From: Ferrovum sp. | Lineage (GTDB): Bacteria; Pseudomonadota; Gammaproteobacteria; Burkholderiales; Ferrovaceae | Length of the DNA: 48,320 nt | Assembly: GCA_019456405.1 (NCBI GenBank) | Contig: WJXM01000037.1 | Span: 1 to 48,320 of the forward strand | Reading direction: 5' to 3' | Shown here: positions 42,839 to 48,320 of the stretch, one piece after another | Layout: each line of letters starts with the position of its first letter | How positions within the stretch are numbered: position 1 is the stretch's first letter | Notes under the pieces: generated by a model | What the model saw: only the letters and a program-made list of their open reading frames with translations | What the model was told of the DNA's origin: nothing | The model's database searches: none | Program-made: the position numbers and the translations under genes

Positions 42839-43774
42839 TTGACAACTCGAAAAACCACACTACTTAGCCAATTCATCGCCATGGGCAGACCTCCGCGTCA
42901 ACTTCCCTCTCCGAGCCCGTCCAGTGCTACGCTTCCTGCTGCCGAGGACGCGCTGGAGGCTGTGACCCACATCATGGCCCCAATGATACGCTTGCTCCTG
43001 TCCTGCGGGGTGGATTATGTGCGTTTTGCCGCTGTACTCAAGCAAACCTTCATTGAACAGGCTCAAGGCGAACTTGAGGAAGCCCGCTGCAAAGATACGG
43101 ACTCTGCTCTGAGTTTACTGAGTGGCGTTCATCGCAAGGATGTACGTTATTGGCGTGAAAACGGTATGGGGGATCGAATTGCGCGAAAAGTTTCCTTGAG
43201 TAGTCAGGTATTCTCTCACTGGATACAAAATCCACTCTATCGCGATCGCTTCAAAAATCCAAAACCCTTGTTACGTATTGGTGATGAAATCTCCTTTGAA
43301 ACACTGGTGCGCCAGATTACTCAAGATGTCCATCCCTACACAGTGCTTTCTGAATTGGTTCGTCTAGGATTGGTGACCATCAAGAAAAAACAGGGTCAAG
43401 ACTGGGTCATTCCTTCTCCCCGGGGATTTGTGCCTCCAGCAGGTTCCGCTGAACTCATGGAATTGTTTTCAGGAAATCTGGGGGATCATGTGTCCGCCGC
43501 CGTCAGTAATATCAAGGGTCACGAGCCTCGCTTGGAACAAAGCGTCTTCGTCAGCGGGCTGACTCCAGAATCTGCGGCCAAACTTGCCCAACTGTCTCAA
43601 AAACTCTGGTCTCAGGTGCGGAGCGAAATAATCCGAGAAAGCAGCCTGCTCTACGAGAAAGAACGAAATGACCCACGGGCCTCGTACCGAATTCGTTTCG
43701 GGTCCTATTTCTGGGATGCGCCCCTGTCTGAGTCGTTGCCCTCTGTTCAAGAGGATGAAACTCATGGACAGTGA
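42839..43774 (+). CDS. DUF6502-family protein
   Basis: 311-aa soluble protein of unknown function that I associate with the DUF6502 family. It has a variable N-terminus, a helical region (AVTHIMAPMIRLLLSCGVDYVRFAAVLKQTFIEQA), a conserved-looking LLSGVHRKDVRYWRE segment, and a winged-helix-like middle with FETLVRQITQDVHPYTVLSELVRLGLV that could bind DNA. The C-terminal helix includes LWSQVRSEIIRESSLLYEKE. The first possible start is TTG 42839; ATG 42881 is the first ATG. No ribosome site is visible at either. The next gene follows within 9-21 bases, so the two form an operon, a pairing I recall from other betaproteobacteria. A regulatory role is a guess. Confidence 0.6.
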   Translation: MTTRKTTLLSQFIAMGRPPRQLPSPSPSSATLPAAEDALEAVTHIMAPMIRLLLSCGVDYVRFAAVLKQTFIEQAQGELEEARCKDTDSALSLLSGVHRKDVRYWRENGMGDRIARKVSLSSQVFSHWIQNPLYRDRFKNPKPLLRIGDEISFETLVRQITQDVHPYTVLSELVRLGLVTIKKKQGQDWVIPSPRGFVPPAGSAELMELFSGNLGDHVSAAVSNIKGHEPRLEQSVFVSGLTPESAAKLAQLSQKLWSQVRSEIIRESSLLYEKERNDPRASYRIRFGSYFWDAPLSESLPSVQEDETHGQ

Positions 43775-43795
43775 TTCTTCTCGGTGAATTCTTCC

Positions 43796-45484
43796 ATGCT
43801 TTCTCTCCGTCCCGGGAATCTGAAAGTTTCGAGCAATGTGCTGAACAAGGCGGGACTACTCTTGCTGTTTTTTATCCTGAGTTCTTGTGGCGGTGGTGGG
43901 ACCCAGGTGGCCGGCGGGGTAGGAACGGGAGGAACCGGAGTGGTTGCTGGAACGGTCACAGGGTTTGGCAGTCTGGTGATGGATGGGATTGCCTACAATA
44001 GCGCCACCCCCCGATACGCAGCAGAATCCACCACTCAACCCAGTGTCCCGGTCACCGCCATGAAAGTCCCCTTGGGAGGTCAACTGAATATTCAGACCGA
44101 TACCCTGGGCAATCCGGTTTCCGTTTGGATCAACCCGGCTCTGGTAGGGACGGTGACGAGTGTCAATCCGACGGCAGGCACCTTGATCGTCAATGGCATG
44201 GAAGTCGTCGTGAATTCCGCTGCGTCCTCACTGCCGAACACCTTTTTTATCGGATATGCAGGCATGGGCGCCATACAACTCAACGATATGGTGCAAGTGC
44301 AAGGTGTTCCAGGCTTCACTCCCTCTGGAACGCCTTTTGTTCAAGCCACACTGATCAAGTTGATGCCCAGCAACCTTCCCATCACCCGGGTCAGCGGTCC
44401 TTTGGCCCAATGGAATCCGTCCCAGAGTACTTTCACGGTCAATGGGATCCCGTTCTCTTTCAATGCCGGTACACGGTTCTCCAGTCTATTTTCAAATCAA
44501 ACGCTGGGCGTAGGAGTACTCAAGAATGGACAATGGGTCAATATCTGGAGTCAGACACCCTCCGGAACCACGCCTTTAGTTGCCGGATCCCTTCAGGTCA
44601 GCACAGTCTTGCCGGGCATGAGCGGCAATATCACGCTGTCTGGTCTGGTGTCGGCCGTGCAGGGAAACCAGTTTCAAGTGGATGGGGTTCTGGTCAACGC
44701 CATCAATCAGGGAGGAGTAACGGCAGGTCAGTACGTTACGCTCAAGGGGGTCATCGACTCCACGACGGGGGAAGTTTCCGTCCAAACACTGACTCCATAT
44801 GTCCAGAGTCCTGTCACCTTGTCAGGAACCATCAGTGAATTTATATCAACAGGAAACTTTGTCATTCGAGGGACGCCGATCATCACCAACAGTGGCACGG
44901 TACTTACCTCTGCCAATGGCACTGCCGCCCCGTTATCCGCCTTGCGAGAAAACGTCTATGTCGCCATACAGGGGACCCTTCAGGGGAACATGGTCTTGGC
45001 GAGTTCCATCACGGTTTATCCCAGTCCCCCTTCAGGCGAGGTAGTGGACTATCTGGGGAAGGTCAGCCAATATAACCCTTCCCAGGGAACGTTTACCCTC
45101 ACACCGTTCAGCGGTTCTCCGCAGCAGGTGTCATTGTCGGCCGTTGCCTCCTTCAGCAACGGAACTGTCGCCAATCTGGCCAATGGCGCCCTTGTGGAAG
45201 TGGAAGCCACTGCGGCCTCCCCGCAGACGTTATCGGCTTACGGGGTCAGTTTCTGGAATATCACGAACTCCAATCTTTCTTCAGGTACCCTGGAAATCAG
45301 CGGGGTCGTCTACGATTATGTCTCGGGAGGGAATAGTTTCAATCTGAACGGTCTTCCCCTGGTACTCGGTAGTGGAGTTTCCTTGCCATCGGGATTTGGT
45401 AATGGAGACAACGTCGATGTACTGATGACGCTTTCTGGCAGTCAGTATCAAGTCAATGCAGTCGCTCAGGACGATTCCAACTGA
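43796..45484 (+). CDS. DUF5666-repeat lipoprotein
   Basis: 562-aa exported protein. The N-terminus has a lipoprotein signal (LNKAGLLLLFFILSSC, followed by GGGG), so it is probably anchored to the outer membrane. The rest is a series of similar beta-rich repeats of about 65-75 residues, each built like G-x-V-x-x-V-x...G-x-x-x-x-V-x-G-x-x-V, for example GTVTSVNPTAGTLIVNGMEVVV, SGPLAQWNPSQSTFTVNGIPFSF, SGLVSAVQGNQFQVDGVLVNA and GKVSQYNPSQGTFTLTPFSG. This is the DUF5666 pattern. ATG 43796 is used; a GTG at 43784 is in frame. Function unknown; surface binding or a scaffold is possible. It is cotranscribed with the DUF6502 gene. Confidence 0.75.
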   Translation: MLSLRPGNLKVSSNVLNKAGLLLLFFILSSCGGGGTQVAGGVGTGGTGVVAGTVTGFGSLVMDGIAYNSATPRYAAESTTQPSVPVTAMKVPLGGQLNIQTDTLGNPVSVWINPALVGTVTSVNPTAGTLIVNGMEVVVNSAASSLPNTFFIGYAGMGAIQLNDMVQVQGVPGFTPSGTPFVQATLIKLMPSNLPITRVSGPLAQWNPSQSTFTVNGIPFSFNAGTRFSSLFSNQTLGVGVLKNGQWVNIWSQTPSGTTPLVAGSLQVSTVLPGMSGNITLSGLVSAVQGNQFQVDGVLVNAINQGGVTAGQYVTLKGVIDSTTGEVSVQTLTPYVQSPVTLSGTISEFISTGNFVIRGTPIITNSGTVLTSANGTAAPLSALRENVYVAIQGTLQGNMVLASSITVYPSPPSGEVVDYLGKVSQYNPSQGTFTLTPFSGSPQQVSLSAVASFSNGTVANLANGALVEVEATAASPQTLSAYGVSFWNITNSNLSSGTLEISGVVYDYVSGGNSFNLNGLPLVLGSGVSLPSGFGNGDNVDVLMTLSGSQYQVNAVAQDDSN

Positions 45485-45508
45485 CAGCATGTTTACAGTG
45501 CTTGGGCC

Positions 45509-45537
45509 TTGTCATGCTCACGGGTTCCTGATAGAAT
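45509..45537 (+). promoter_or_regulatory. Sigma-70 promoter of tRNA-Asn
   Basis: TTGTCA (45509-45514) and TAGAAT (45532-45537) are separated by 17 bases. The predicted start falls roughly 9 bases before the tRNA 5' end. Confidence 0.75.
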
Positions 45538-45552
45538 TCTGGTCTTGATTGT

Positions 45553-45628
45553 TCCCTGATAGCTCAGTCGGTAGAGCGACGGACTGTTAATCCGCAGGTC
45601 CCAGGTTCGAGCCCTGGTCGGGGAGCCA
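45553..45628 (+). tRNA. tRNA-Asn (anticodon GTT)
   Basis: 76-base cloverleaf. Acceptor TCCCTGA pairs with TCGGGGA (one G-U), the D arm has AGCTCAGTCGGTAGAGC, the anticodon loop is CTGTTAA with anticodon GTT, the T arm has GGTTCGAGCCC, and CCA is encoded at 45626-45628. The gene stays intact at the left end of the integrated element, because integration rebuilt its 3' half. Confidence 0.96.
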
Positions 45629-45630
45629 AA
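45580..45630 (+). other. attL: attachment site within the tRNA-Asn 3' half
   Basis: Matches the distal repeat at 48090-48141 over about 51 bases, with two mismatches (45585 T versus C; 45602 C versus A) and one G length difference near the end. The longest exact blocks are 16 bases (45586-45601) and about 21 bases (45603-45623). It covers the anticodon loop to the CCA end. Confidence 0.85.
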
Positions 45631-45639
45631 TAAATCAAG

Positions 45640-45668
45640 GCATTGCAGCGATGCGGGGCTTTTTTATT
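45640..45668 (+). terminator. Possible terminator after tRNA-Asn inside the element
   Basis: GCAT (45640-45643) and ATGC (45651-45654) enclose seven bases, followed by GGGGC and a T-run at 45660-45665. The stem is short. It would end tRNA-Asn transcription just inside the element. Confidence 0.4.
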
Positions 45669-45682
45669 TGCGGGTTGTGGCT

Positions 45683-45702
45683 CCGTGTAGGCGCAGTGTA
45701 GG
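45683..45702 (+). repeat. Left arm-type integrase-binding repeat (two GTGTAGG copies)
   Basis: The 20-base stretch contains GTGTAGG twice, 11 bases apart, and is 18/20 identical to 47941-47960 in the same orientation. Its position just inside attL fits an arm-type binding site for the integrase N-terminal domain. Function inferred. Confidence 0.6.
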
Positions 45703-45748
45703 TTTTGCCGGAAGGTCATCCACAAAAAACCGCCTGCCTGTTTCCAGT

Positions 45749-45940
45749 TCAAGCGCCTTGTGTCTCATTGTCAGCAGATTTTAAGTCTTGGTCAGTCGCG
45801 TAAAAATCCGTCAACATGCGCCCAGGCTTGAAAATATACTTTGGGTTCGTTAGGTAATCTTCGGGCAAAGGCTCGCCATACCACCAGCCCAAAGGTTTAA
45901 CCCGATGCACGCGCTGCGGGTTGTGCATCTTCATTTTCAT
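45749..45940 (-). CDS. Small protein of unknown function, third gene of the toxin-antitoxin operon
   Basis: 63 aa, not recognised. It starts in a repeated ATGAAAATGAAGATG context. TAGGAG, overlapping the antitoxin stop codon, is an apt ribosome site, which argues that the gene is real. The sequence is rich in Trp, Tyr and Pro in the middle (KPLGWWYGEPLPEDYLTNPKYIFKPGR) and acidic at the end (DQDLKSADNETQ). No signal peptide or membrane segment is visible. It lies 6 bases after the antitoxin gene in the same direction. A recombination directionality factor or a TA accessory protein are both only possibilities. Confidence 0.55.
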   Translation of the reverse strand: MKMKMHNPQRVHRVKPLGWWYGEPLPEDYLTNPKYIFKPGRMLTDFYATDQDLKSADNETQGA

Positions 45941-45946
45941 TTGCTC

Positions 45947-46249
45947 CTATCGGTGGACTGATAACTTCAACCCGGCAGCGCCAACAACTGCCAGTAGGGT
46001 CTTGATTGTCGGATTGCCGCGCAAGGACAATGCCCGGTAAAGGCTTTCCCTTGGTATTCCTGCCCGTTCTGCAACCGCGCTCATGCCTTGCGCCTCGGCA
46101 ATGTGTCGCAGGGCGGTCAGCAGGGCTTCACGTCCTCCGGGTTGGTTTGATTCATCCAGTGCGGTGGACAGGTATTCATCGGCAAAGGCCGGGTCTTCGC
46201 GCAGCAGTTCCAGCACTGCATCATCATGGGGGCGGGATGCTTTGTTCAT
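45947..46249 (-). CDS. Antitoxin of a RelE/HigB-type toxin-antitoxin pair (HI1420-like, helix-turn-helix)
   Basis: 100-aa DNA-binding protein of the 'addiction module antidote' family. The N-terminal part (DDAVLELLREDPAFADEYLSTALDE) is the family's usual helical segment. The C-terminal part has a Cro/C1-type helix-turn-helix: ALRHIAEAQGMSAVAERAGIPRESLYRALSLRGNPTIKTLLAVVGAAGLKLSV. It should neutralise the toxin and repress the operon. The start ATG overlaps the toxin reading frame's stop (ATGA), the normal toxin-first arrangement of this family. The gene is intact although the toxin is not. Confidence 0.88.
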   Translation of the reverse strand: MNKASRPHDDAVLELLREDPAFADEYLSTALDESNQPGGREALLTALRHIAEAQGMSAVAERAGIPRESLYRALSLRGNPTIKTLLAVVGAAGLKLSVHR

Positions 46250-46567
46250 ATCTCGTTTCTCCTGTTCCAGTTCTTCCAGTATTCCAATGCTGTTTCAATC
46301 TCGGCCTGTTGTTTCCGCTTGTCGCCACCTATGAGAATCAAGATAAGTTTGCGCCCGCTCTGGCGTAATACACGCGATAGCCCGGCCCGTGGTCAATGCG
46401 CAGTTCCCATACGCCGTCAGCAATCGGCTTGCAGTCCCCAAAGTTTCCAGCGGCCATGCGCTGAATGCGTACCACAACTCGCGCTCTTGCTTGCCGGTCG
46501 GCCAGATTTGCCAGCCATTCCTTGAAAGGGTCGTGCCCATCGTCCGTCAGGTAATCGGAAACTTTAT
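46246..46567 (-). pseudogene. RelE/HigB-like toxin gene, lost start codon and frameshifted
   Basis: The frame from 46565 reads KVSDYLTDDGHDPFKEWLAN, then LADRQARARVVVRIQRM, AAGNFGDCKPIADGVWELRI and DHGPGYRVYYARAG. It then stops within four codons. From the CCC at 46354-46356 (GGG on the coding strand) the homologous continuation is in another frame: RKLILILIGGDKRKQQAEIE, then TALEYWKNWNRRNEI, ending at the antitoxin overlap. One missing G explains the break. At the 5' end the coding strand reads ACC AT AAA GTT where ACC ATG AAA GTT would be expected; no ATG, GTG or TTG lies upstream in frame before a TGA. The gene therefore looks doubly dead, unless both gaps are sequencing errors. Confidence 0.8.
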
Positions 46568-46574
46568 GGTGTGA

Positions 46575-46602
46575 ATTATACGTTACATTTGAATAAGTTC
46601 AA
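46575..46602 (-). promoter_or_regulatory. Promoter of the toxin-antitoxin operon
   Basis: On the minus strand TTGAAC (46602-46597) and TATAAT (46580-46575) are 16 bases apart. It overlaps the integrase stop codon. Transcription should begin near 46568, almost at the lost toxin start codon, so the message would have been leaderless or nearly so. Confidence 0.65.
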
Positions 46603-47927
46603 GTGTCGTTATTTACGACACGCAAACCTGCTTGCACTGGTACAAATTCAATTCCGGACTGCTCCAATATCCACGCTTCTATTTTGACGTGCCACATGCG
46701 CAGCAGGTCGAGCGAGCGGCGGATGTAGTTCTGTTCTCTCACGCCTTGGGGTGCATGGCCTTGTATCTGCGCAGCAATTCCGGCGGGCGTTTCTGTCCAC
46801 TCGCACAGGCTGGCAAAGCTCCGGCGCAATCCGTGCAGCGTTACATCAACCCCGGCAATGGCGCAGGCTTTCCCGTGGGCTATGCGCGGCTCCTCGATGC
46901 GCCCTGATGCGGCGGTGGGGCTACTGAATACAAAAGCATTGCGGCGGGGCAAGGCGGCCAGCAGGTGCGCCACATAGGGGGTTAATGGAATGACGCGCAA
47001 TCCTTCCATCTTGTCCCGTATGGTCATGCTGTTCCATTGAAAATCCACGTCCTGCCACTTGAGAGCAGCCAGTTCATTGCGCCTTGCTCCGGTCAATAGC
47101 AAGCCTTGCAGGTAGGCACTGATAACAGGGTTTCCGATTTTCTTTACAGCGGCAAACCATGCGGGCAGTTGCTCACGCTGCAACACGTCATTTTTCACCT
47201 TTGCTTTGCCCAGGCTCTCGCGGGCGGCCTTGCTCTTTGCTGCATTGCTTGTAACGGCTTCCTTGTAGGCTGGATGTTCTGCGCACCAGTTCAGAAAGGC
47301 TTTCAACAGGCGAAGGGATAGGCGGGCGCGGGTCGGTCTGGTCGCTGCCTCCACCTTGGCCCATGCTTCCACCCGTTCCGGTGTCATATCAATCAGGCGG
47401 ACCGTCAGCAGGGCGGCAAGCGGTCCCGGTTTGGTCAGGTCGGCGCTTCGGCTCCGTGCAATCCCGCCGGGGTGCGTCAGCGTCACATGGTCGCGGTAAT
47501 GGCGTTCGGACCATTGCGGCTTTCTTGCTTCGATATATTCCAGCCATGCCGTGCCGACTGTTACAGATTCGCGGGCTTGCTGTGCCGCCAGCGCAGCGGC
47601 TTCGGCTTCCTTGGCCTGTCGTTCGGCTATTCGTGCGGCTTCCTTGTCGGCCCTCACTTGGCGCGGGTCTATGTTTTGGTCGGTCATCACTTTAAGGCGT
47701 GTTGCTTCGGCTTGTGCTTTGCCTATCGCCCAGGTGCGCGTGTCACCTATCGTGATGCGGATTGTCTGGCCGTTTAGTCTTGTTTCAAAGATATAGGATT
47801 TTGAACCGGCAGCGGTAACGCGCAAACCCAACCCCGGCGTTTTCCCGTCCCAGAATATACTTTGCTTTGCTCCCTGCTTGCATTCAAACCCTGCAACCCT
47901 GTCCGCCGTGAAGTTTTCCCGTTTCAT
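46599..47927 (-). CDS. Tyrosine recombinase/integrase, P4-like with N-terminal arm-binding domain
   Basis: 442-aa site-specific recombinase that inserts and excises the element at tRNA-Asn. The N-terminal arm-DNA-binding domain (DUF4102 type: QSIFWDGKTPGLGLRVTAAGSKSYIFETRLNGQTIRITIGD) is followed by an alanine/glutamate-rich helix, the core-binding domain (VGTAWLEYIEARKPQW) and the catalytic domain. Catalytic residues are all present: Arg282 region (LLTGARRNELAALKW), His365 and Arg368 (LHGLRRSF), His391 (GHAP) and the nucleophile Tyr401 (QNYIRRS). ATG 47927 is chosen for the family N-terminus (MKRENFTADRVAGF); the frame extends to 48020 through the repeat region. Intact and probably active. 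Confidence 0.92.
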   Translation of the reverse strand: MKRENFTADRVAGFECKQGAKQSIFWDGKTPGLGLRVTAAGSKSYIFETRLNGQTIRITIGDTRTWAIGKAQAEATRLKVMTDQNIDPRQVRADKEAARIAERQAKEAEAAALAAQQARESVTVGTAWLEYIEARKPQWSERHYRDHVTLTHPGGIARSRSADLTKPGPLAALLTVRLIDMTPERVEAWAKVEAATRPTRARLSLRLLKAFLNWCAEHPAYKEAVTSNAAKSKAARESLGKAKVKNDVLQREQLPAWFAAVKKIGNPVISAYLQGLLLTGARRNELAALKWQDVDFQWNSMTIRDKMEGLRVIPLTPYVAHLLAALPRRNAFVFSSPTAASGRIEEPRIAHGKACAIAGVDVTLHGLRRSFASLCEWTETPAGIAAQIQGHAPQGVREQNYIRRSLDLLRMWHVKIEAWILEQSGIEFVPVQAGLRVVNNDT

Positions 47928-47940
47928 TGTGTCCGTCTTT

Positions 47941-47960
47941 CCGTGTAGGCACTGTGTAGG
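47941..47960 (+). repeat. Right arm-type integrase-binding repeat (two GTGTAGG copies)
   Basis: 18/20 identical to 45683-45702 in the same orientation, with GTGTAGG twice 11 bases apart. It lies 13 bases upstream of the integrase start codon, so integrase binding could also repress its own gene. Function inferred. Confidence 0.6.
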
Positions 47961-48089
47961 CAAATTATAGCAACAAAACGGAATATCAATCAACACAAGA
48001 AACAGGCTTGTTTTATGCAAGTAACTGTATTTGCTTTATTCATGCGGGTTTTAGGAATTGTAATCAACACAGAAAAACACTATTTTTTG

Positions 48090-48141
48090 CGGACCGTTAA
48101 TCCGCAGGTCCAAGGTTCGAGCCCTGGTCGGGGGAGCCAAA
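48090..48141 (+). other. attR: degenerate copy of the tRNA-Asn 3' half
   Basis: Repeats 45580-45630 with two substitutions and one extra G. The A at 48112 and the extra G would break the T-arm and acceptor pairing, and no 5' half is present, so this is not a tRNA gene. It marks the distal junction of the element. Confidence 0.85.
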
Positions 48142-48198
48142 ACAAATTTTCAATGAATCAGGCACCTAAGTTTGTCCGGGTGTAAACAATCGACCAAC

Positions 48199-48224
48199 CC
48201 GTCTTGAGCCTGACGGCCTTTTTT
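48199..48224 (+). terminator. Factor-independent terminator, probably the original tRNA-Asn terminator
   Basis: CCGTC (48199-48203) and GACGG (48212-48216) enclose eight bases and are followed by CC and six T (48219-48224). It lies 58 bases after the distal attachment site. In the un-integrated chromosome it would directly follow tRNA-Asn, which suggests it served that gene. Confidence 0.65.
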
Positions 48225-48243
48225 GATAGGGGGACGGCAGTTG

Positions 48244-48320
48244 CTATGCGGGGGCGAAGGGCTGGGCGGTGAGTTGCCGGCGGAAGGATTTCTGCAGCGG
48301 ATACAGCCAAATGTCTTTGA
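48244..48320 (-). CDS. C-terminal end of an unidentified gene (partial)
   Basis: On the minus strand the window edge reads in one open frame KDIWLYPLQKSFRRQLTAQP, then FAPA and a TAG stop (48246-48244). The other two minus frames lack a stop at this point but give less protein-like sequence. The gene would converge on the terminator. Twenty-four residues are too few to name a product. It appears to be chromosomal sequence beyond the element. Confidence 0.4.
   Translation of the reverse strand, partial: KDIWLYPLQKSFRRQLTAQPFAPA

Larger units (their letters stand above)
45580..48141. mobile_element. Mini integrative element in tRNA-Asn with tyrosine integrase and a toxin-antitoxin remnant
   Basis: About 2.56 kb bounded by the tRNA-Asn 3' half (45580-45630) and a degenerate direct repeat of it (48090-48141). 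Contents, all on the minus strand: an integrase, a broken RelE/HigB-like toxin, an antitoxin and a 63-aa gene. Paired arm-type repeats lie at 45683-45702 and 47941-47960. No transfer, replication or phage structural gene is present, so it is a very small integrative element or the remnant of a larger island. The integrase start faces the distal end, not the tRNA. Confidence 0.85.
47928..48243. other. 316-base stretch without a gene, spanning the distal end of the element
   Basis: It holds the right arm-type repeat, two copies of AATCAACACA (47988-47997 and 48062-48071, 74 bases apart), the distal attachment site and a terminator. I see no credible reading frame in it. Confidence 0.7.

Noticed and set aside
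45564-45752. Minus-strand frame across tRNA-Asn ending in GLEPGTCGLTVRRSTD.
   Set aside because: This is the well-known spurious translation of a tRNA gene's complement.
46340-46360. Programmed frameshift in the toxin gene.
   Set aside because: No X-XXY-YYZ slippery heptamer or downstream structure is seen at the break, and the start codon is lost too, so mutation (or sequencing error) is the simpler reading.
46295-46540. 81-codon minus-strand frame in the toxin region.
   Set aside because: It is out of frame with the recognisable toxin sequence on both sides of the frameshift.
48090-48141. Second tRNA gene at the distal repeat.
   Set aside because: No 5' half exists, and substitutions break the T-arm and acceptor pairing.
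1-48320. CRISPR array, insertion sequence, rRNA, riboswitch.
   Set aside because: No regularly spaced repeats, transposase-like frames with inverted ends, rRNA sequence or recognisable aptamer were seen on reading through.

Overview
The window looks like a bacterial chromosome, most probably from the Betaproteobacteria. The order rpoE-rseA-rseB-mucD-lepA-lepB-rnc-era-recO-pdxJ-acpS-nagZ, followed by uvrC-pgsA-tRNA-Gly-tRNA-Cys, is the arrangement known from that class. An mtdA-fchA pair at the left edge points to methylotrophic-type tetrahydrofolate C1 chemistry, or to a replacement of folD. I cannot name the genus from sequence alone.

Layout. 1-3.2 kb: mtdA and fchA (+) converge on an electron-transfer flavoprotein:ubiquinone oxidoreductase gene (-). 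3.3-17.6 kb: a long, tightly packed + strand run holding the sigma-E envelope-stress module (rpoE, rseA, rseB, mucD), then lepA-lepB-rnc-era-recO-pdxJ-acpS-nagZ, a cation-diffusion metal exporter, uvrC and pgsA. Many junctions overlap by a few bases, so translation is probably coupled. 17.6-19.1 kb: a soluble CZB-type chemoreceptor (-), then tRNA-Gly(GCC) and tRNA-Cys(GCA) behind a good promoter. 19.1-23.9 kb: five genes on the minus strand in close succession: flavin monooxygenase, exported metallo-beta-lactamase-fold hydrolase, MhpD-like hydratase, and a PA2779/PA2778-type pair. 23.9-28.3 kb: parE-parC. 28.4-41.5 kb: a complete glycogen cluster (glgP, glgA, pgi, glgB, glgC and two different GH57 enzymes) arranged as converging and diverging units around a compact glgB/glgC promoter region. 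41.5-45.5 kb: an MgtC/DUF4010 membrane protein and a DUF6502-DUF5666 lipoprotein pair.

The right end, 45.58-48.14 kb, is a very small integrative element in tRNA-Asn(GTT). It has an intact P4-type tyrosine integrase, near-identical arm-type repeats inside both ends, a degenerate copy of the tRNA 3' half as the distal attachment site, and a toxin-antitoxin operon. In that operon the RelE/HigB-like toxin appears doubly inactivated (lost start codon plus frameshift), while the antitoxin, a third small gene and a strong promoter are intact. Chromosomal sequence resumes after the distal site with a terminator that probably served tRNA-Asn before integration, and with the C-terminal end of another gene on the minus strand.

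Most of the window is conserved housekeeping. The parts most worth attention are the mini-element with its dead toxin, the structured leader before lepA, the symmetric DNA elements between glgB and glgC, and the monooxygenase-hydrolase-hydratase operon. I saw no CRISPR array, insertion sequence, recognisable riboswitch or rRNA.
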